From NCBI RefSeq assembly GCF_020171805.1, contig NZ_JAIVAF010000009.1:1-54058 (forward strand): a stretch of DNA of 54,058 nucleotides, given 5' to 3'. This DNA is from Guptibacillus algicola. GTDB taxonomy: Bacteria > Bacillota > Bacilli > Bacillales > Guptibacillaceae. The notes below the pieces were generated by a model that was not told the DNA's origin, made no database searches, and saw nothing but the letters and a program-made list of their open reading frames with translations. This document shows, piece after piece, positions 51,538 through 54,058 of this stretch. The position numbers were made by a program, and so were the translations under genes. Numbering within the stretch: position 1 is the stretch's first letter; each line of letters starts with the position of its first letter.

Positions 51538-51726
51538 ATGGATTTTCCAAAGGGGCTGGAGAAAGAAATTTTACTGAAGGAAATTGAAGCTTCTCGTAAA
51601 AAAATGAACCTCTTAGCAAGAAAGCAGCCATTAAGTTCTTCTGAAATAGTAGAAATCAGCACTTATCTCGATAATTTATTAAACCAATATGATGAATGCA
51701 AAAAAGAAAAAACAGCGGCTCTCTAA
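51538..51726 (+). CDS. Spo0E-like aspartyl-phosphate phosphatase
   Basis: A 62-residue two-helix protein of the Spo0E family, with the signature SxxxD in ISTYLDNLLNQY. Spo0E-type phosphatases remove the phosphate from Spo0A-P and delay sporulation. AAGGGATGG precedes the ATG at 51538; an ATG eight codons earlier lacks a site. A possible sigma-B promoter lies upstream, which would link general stress to holding off sporulation (inference). Confidence 0.85.
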   Translation: MDFPKGLEKEILLKEIEASRKKMNLLARKQPLSSSEIVEISTYLDNLLNQYDECKKEKTAAL

Positions 51727-51741
51727 ACTTCTTAGAGAGCC
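51717..51741. terminator. Bidirectional terminator, Spo0E-like gene / rocF
   Basis: Perfect 10-bp stem GGCTCTCTAA/TTAGAGAGCC with a 5-base loop. The T-tract is good on the minus strand (TTTTTTCTTTTTT) and weak on the plus strand. Confidence 0.8.
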
Positions 51742-51751
51742 GTTAATCATG

Positions 51752-52654
51752 TTATTTTAATTTTTCACCGAACAATGAACCCATTAAAGCAACTGCAACA
51801 GTAGCTGTTTTATTCTTCTCATCCAATATTGGATTCACTTCAACGAATTCAGCAGATGTAAGGATATCAGACTCTGCAAGCATCTCCATCGCAAGGTGAC
51901 TCTCACGATAACTGATGCCTCCAAGAACAGGAGTCCCAACTCCTGGTGCGTCGTGAGGATCTAATCCGTCTAAATCAAGACTTAGATGGACACCATCCGT
52001 TCCGTTAGAAACGTGAGCTATCGCTTCCTCCATCACTTTCGTCATACCCATGCGGTCGATTTCATGCATAGTAAAGACTTTAATTCCTTTTTCCTCGATC
52101 AGTACTCGCTCTCCTTCATCAAGTGAACGTGCACCGATAATAACAATATTCTCTGGTTTGATCTTAGGACCATAACCAGCGATTCTTGTAAGGGACTCAT
52201 CCCCAATACCAAGACTTACAGCAAGCGGCATACCATGAATATTTCCTGAAGGTGATGTATCAGCTGTGTTTAAATCTCCATGAGCATCGTACCAGATAAC
52301 TCCAAGATTATTATAACTTTGAGAAACACCCGCAAGTGTACCGATTGCAATACTATGATCGCCCCCAAACACGAGTGGGAAACGCTTACGTTCGATCACT
52401 TGGTTTACTGTTGATGCTAGCTTTTCACTAGCTTCTGCTACTTCTTTCAAATTCTTAAGCTGATGGTCTTGATTCTCTGGTTTCTGTTCAGGTCTACCAA
52501 TTTCAATATCTCCAAGGTCCTCAATACTATAATTTAATTTCTCTAACCGTTCTACAATCCCAGCGTATCTTATAGCGCTTGGCCCCATATCGACCCCGCG
52601 TCTCATCTGTCCTAAATCCATTGGAACTCCAATAATCGATAATTGATTATTCAT
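51752..52654 (-). CDS. rocF: Arginase
   Basis: A 300-residue manganese arginase splitting arginine into ornithine and urea. Metal ligands lie in VFGGDHSIAIG, WYDAHGDLNT and LSLDLDGLDPHDAPG; the C-terminal Glu is in EFVEVNPILD. AGGAGG precedes the ATG. It stands alone between the tRNA cluster and the Spo0E-like gene, without rocD or rocE here. Confidence 0.96.
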   Translation of the reverse strand: MNNQLSIIGVPMDLGQMRRGVDMGPSAIRYAGIVERLEKLNYSIEDLGDIEIGRPEQKPENQDHQLKNLKEVAEASEKLASTVNQVIERKRFPLVFGGDHSIAIGTLAGVSQSYNNLGVIWYDAHGDLNTADTSPSGNIHGMPLAVSLGIGDESLTRIAGYGPKIKPENIVIIGARSLDEGERVLIEEKGIKVFTMHEIDRMGMTKVMEEAIAHVSNGTDGVHLSLDLDGLDPHDAPGVGTPVLGGISYRESHLAMEMLAESDILTSAEFVEVNPILDEKNKTATVAVALMGSLFGEKLK

Positions 52655-52685
52655 CTATAGTCCTCCTAGAGTTATGTCTACCTCT

Positions 52686-52715
52686 ATTGTAACCATTCGC
52701 TTTTTAATGACTCAA
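52686..52715 (-). promoter_or_regulatory. Probable sigma-A-type promoter of rocF
   Basis: TTGAGT (52710-52715) and TACAAT (52686-52691) are 18 bases apart, about 30 bases before the start codon. No -24/-12 sigma-L site was seen. Confidence 0.5.
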
Positions 52716-52835
52716 CCGGACACTTTTTTGAATAAGTATTCATGTTACGACTATATTTTTAGAAATTTTCGGATATTTATTAATAATCGATACGCTTAAT
52801 AACAAAACGATTTCGTTTTTAGTCGTTTTTAGACA

Positions 52836-52864
52836 TAAAAAAAACCCTATAACAATGTATAAGG
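52836..52864 (-). terminator. Terminator of the right-hand tRNA cluster
   Basis: Stem CCTTATA/TATAGGG with a 6-base loop followed by eight T residues, just after tRNA-Ala on the minus strand. Confidence 0.82.
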
Positions 52865-52868
52865 AAAA

Positions 52869-52944
52869 TGGTGGAGCCTAGCGGGATCGAACCGCTGACC
52901 TCCTGCGTGCAAGGCAGGCGCTCTCCCAGCTGAGCTAAGGCCCC
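52869..52944 (-). tRNA. tRNA-Ala (TGC anticodon)
   Basis: Acceptor stem GGGGCCT pairs with AGGCTCC (one G-T), anticodon TGC, encoded CCA. Last gene of the right-hand cluster. Confidence 0.95.
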
Positions 52945-52948
52945 ATTA

Positions 52949-53022
52949 TGGAGCGGGTGATGGGAATCGAACCCACGACATCAGCTTGGAAGGCTGAGGT
53001 TTTACCACTAAACTACACCCGC
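52949..53022 (-). tRNA. tRNA-Gly (TCC anticodon)
   Basis: Identical to the gene at 212-285; acceptor stem GCGGGTG, anticodon TCC, encoded CCA. Confidence 0.95.
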
Positions 53023-53032
53023 ATGATTTAAT

Positions 53033-53107
53033 TGGAGCGGAAGACGGGATTCGAACCCGCGACCCCCACCTTGGCAAGGTGGTGTTCTACCACTGAACTA
53101 CTTCCGC
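53033..53107 (-). tRNA. tRNA-Gly (GCC anticodon)
   Basis: Acceptor stem GCGGAAG, anticodon stem-loop CACCTTGCCAAGGTG with GCC, encoded CCA. Confidence 0.95.
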
Positions 53108-53112
53108 AAAAA

Positions 53113-53188
53113 TGGTGAGCCATGAAGGATTCGAACCTTCGACCCTCTGATTAAAAGTCAGATGCTCTACCAACTGAGCTAATGGCTC
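53113..53188 (-). tRNA. tRNA-Lys (TTT anticodon)
   Basis: Identical to the gene at 689-764; anticodon TTT, encoded CCA. Confidence 0.95.
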
Positions 53189-53192
53189 TAAA

Positions 53193-53277
53193 TGGTGGAG
53201 GGGGACGGATTCGAACCGCCGAACCCTGAGGGAGCGGATTTACAGTCCGCCGCGTTTAGCCACTTCGCTACCCCTCC
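53193..53277 (-). tRNA. tRNA-Tyr (GTA anticodon)
   Basis: An 85-base class II tRNA with a long variable arm; acceptor stem GGAGGGG, anticodon GTA in GGACTGTAAATCC, encoded CCA. Confidence 0.95.
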
Positions 53278-53286
53278 ACAAATAGA

Positions 53287-53362
<76 letters not shown>

Positions 53363-53469
53363 GAAGTATATTTGATGTATATTCACGTTGTTGTCTTTCC
53401 TCTACCAGTGTCGCTCTGAAGCCTTTTGCGTCAAGACAAGTCGACGTTAACTCGGAGAAGTGATGCTCC

Positions 53470-53496
53470 TTGCTCTACCAATTGAGCTAGACCGGC
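53470..53496 (-). pseudogene. 5' fragment of tRNA-Thr
   Basis: These 27 bases are identical to the 5' end of tRNA-Thr at 53336-53362 (acceptor 5' strand and D-arm). The sequence then diverges completely: no anticodon arm, T-arm or 3' acceptor strand follows. The 107 bases between the fragment and the intact gene match nothing I recognise. Confidence 0.8.
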
Positions 53497-53587
53497 CAAT
53501 TACTTTATGAACCTACAAACCAAAAACAGTGCACTCTTTTCAGAGTACTCCTGAGCATGTAATCATCAATGTGATTTAAAATTAAAA

Positions 53588-53663
53588 TGGTGGAGGATGA
53601 CGGGCTCGAACCGCCGACCCTCTGCTTGTAAGGCAGATGCTCTCCCAGCTGAGCTAATCCTCC
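53588..53663 (-). tRNA. tRNA-Val (TAC anticodon)
   Basis: Acceptor stem GGAGGAT, anticodon TAC in TGCCTTACAAGCA, encoded CCA. Confidence 0.95.
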
Positions 53664-53694
53664 ACAGAGTAAAAATGCTATAAATTAAACAAAA

Positions 53695-53769
53695 TGGTGA
53701 CCCGTACGGGATTCGAACCCGTGTTACCGCCGTGAAAGGGCGGTGTCTTAACCGCTTGACCAACGGGCC
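53695..53769 (-). tRNA. tRNA-Glu (TTC anticodon)
   Basis: Acceptor stem GGCCCGT, anticodon TTC, encoded CCA; two differences from the gene at 974-1048. Confidence 0.95.
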
Positions 53770-53777
53770 TTGTTGTC

Positions 53778-53853
<76 letters not shown>

Positions 53854-53856
53854 AAA

Positions 53857-53931
53857 TGGCTCCACAGGTAGGATTCGAACCTACGACCGATCGGTTAACA
53901 GCCGATTGCTCTACCACTGAGCTACTGTGGA
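53857..53931 (-). tRNA. tRNA-Asn (GTT anticodon)
   Basis: Acceptor stem TCCACAG, anticodon GTT, encoded CCA. First tRNA after the 5S gene. Confidence 0.95.
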
Positions 53932-53941
53932 ATAATGACTA

Positions 53942-54058
<117 letters not shown>

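Overview
The window looks like a chromosomal segment of a spore-forming Bacillaceae bacterium. The order tRNA cluster - SprT-like - cmpA - tex - rsbX/sigB/rsbW/V/U/T/S/R - ndoA/ndoAI - alr - ydcC - nnr - acpS - ydcA - ydbT/ydbS follows Bacillus subtilis closely. The right part (glmS-glmM-cdaR-cdaA-rsiW-sigW-rocF) matches a second B. subtilis neighbourhood. Sporulation genes (cmpA, a Spo0E-like gene), sigma-B and sigma-W systems and strong G-rich Shine-Dalgarno sites support this. No phage, insertion sequence or CRISPR array was seen.

Layout. Positions 1-1224 hold an rrn promoter and leader (its 16S gene would lie just off the left edge) and 12 tRNA genes. 1416-9479 holds sprT-like, cmpA, tex and the complete sigma-B stress operon. 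9500-14577 holds the EndoA toxin-antitoxin pair, alanine racemase, a LolA-like lipoprotein, the NAD(P)HX repair enzyme and AcpS. 14732-15493 is a rhomboid protease. 15537-19587 is a run of six co-directional genes: ydbS, ydbT, an IsdG-like haem monooxygenase, a small helical protein, a cobalamin-binding protein with photoreceptor-type signatures, and a PAS-STAS protein. 19733-31657 is mixed metabolic and repair genes: O-methyltransferase, YhfP-type reductase with TetR, a VOC/QueA-like/SDR operon, UvsE, DegV, a dienoyl-CoA-reductase-like flavoprotein, CsaA, a nucleotidyltransferase and an esterase. 31743-44200 is envelope, redox and metal functions: MscL, thioredoxin-like/BdbC, a Fur-controlled locus with a probable small RNA, aldo-keto reductase, DoxX, a deacetylase-like protein, thioesterase, YisL, CadA, ZIP, an ADI-fold enzyme, permease and LysE. 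44312-51326 joins cell-wall precursor supply (GlmS with its ribozyme, GlmM), c-di-AMP synthesis (CdaA, CdaR) and sigma-W/RsiW. 51538-52654 is a Spo0E-like gene and arginase. 52869-54058 is a second tRNA cluster (ten genes and one tRNA fragment) behind a 5S rRNA, the tail of another rrn operon.

How it fits together. Stress signalling dominates: the stressosome core (RsbR, S, T) feeds RsbU-RsbV-RsbW-SigB. A separate PAS-STAS protein, in which both RsbR phosphothreonines are replaced by glutamate, sits downstream of a putative B12 light sensor. Iron control is suggested by two Fur-box-like sites around a C-rich terminator-ended transcript resembling FsrA and a 55-codon membrane protein. Metal efflux (CadA) has its own ArsR-type operator but no linked regulator.

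All calls come from reading the sequence. Promoter and operator calls are matches by eye, and family names rest on remembered motifs and synteny, not on searches.
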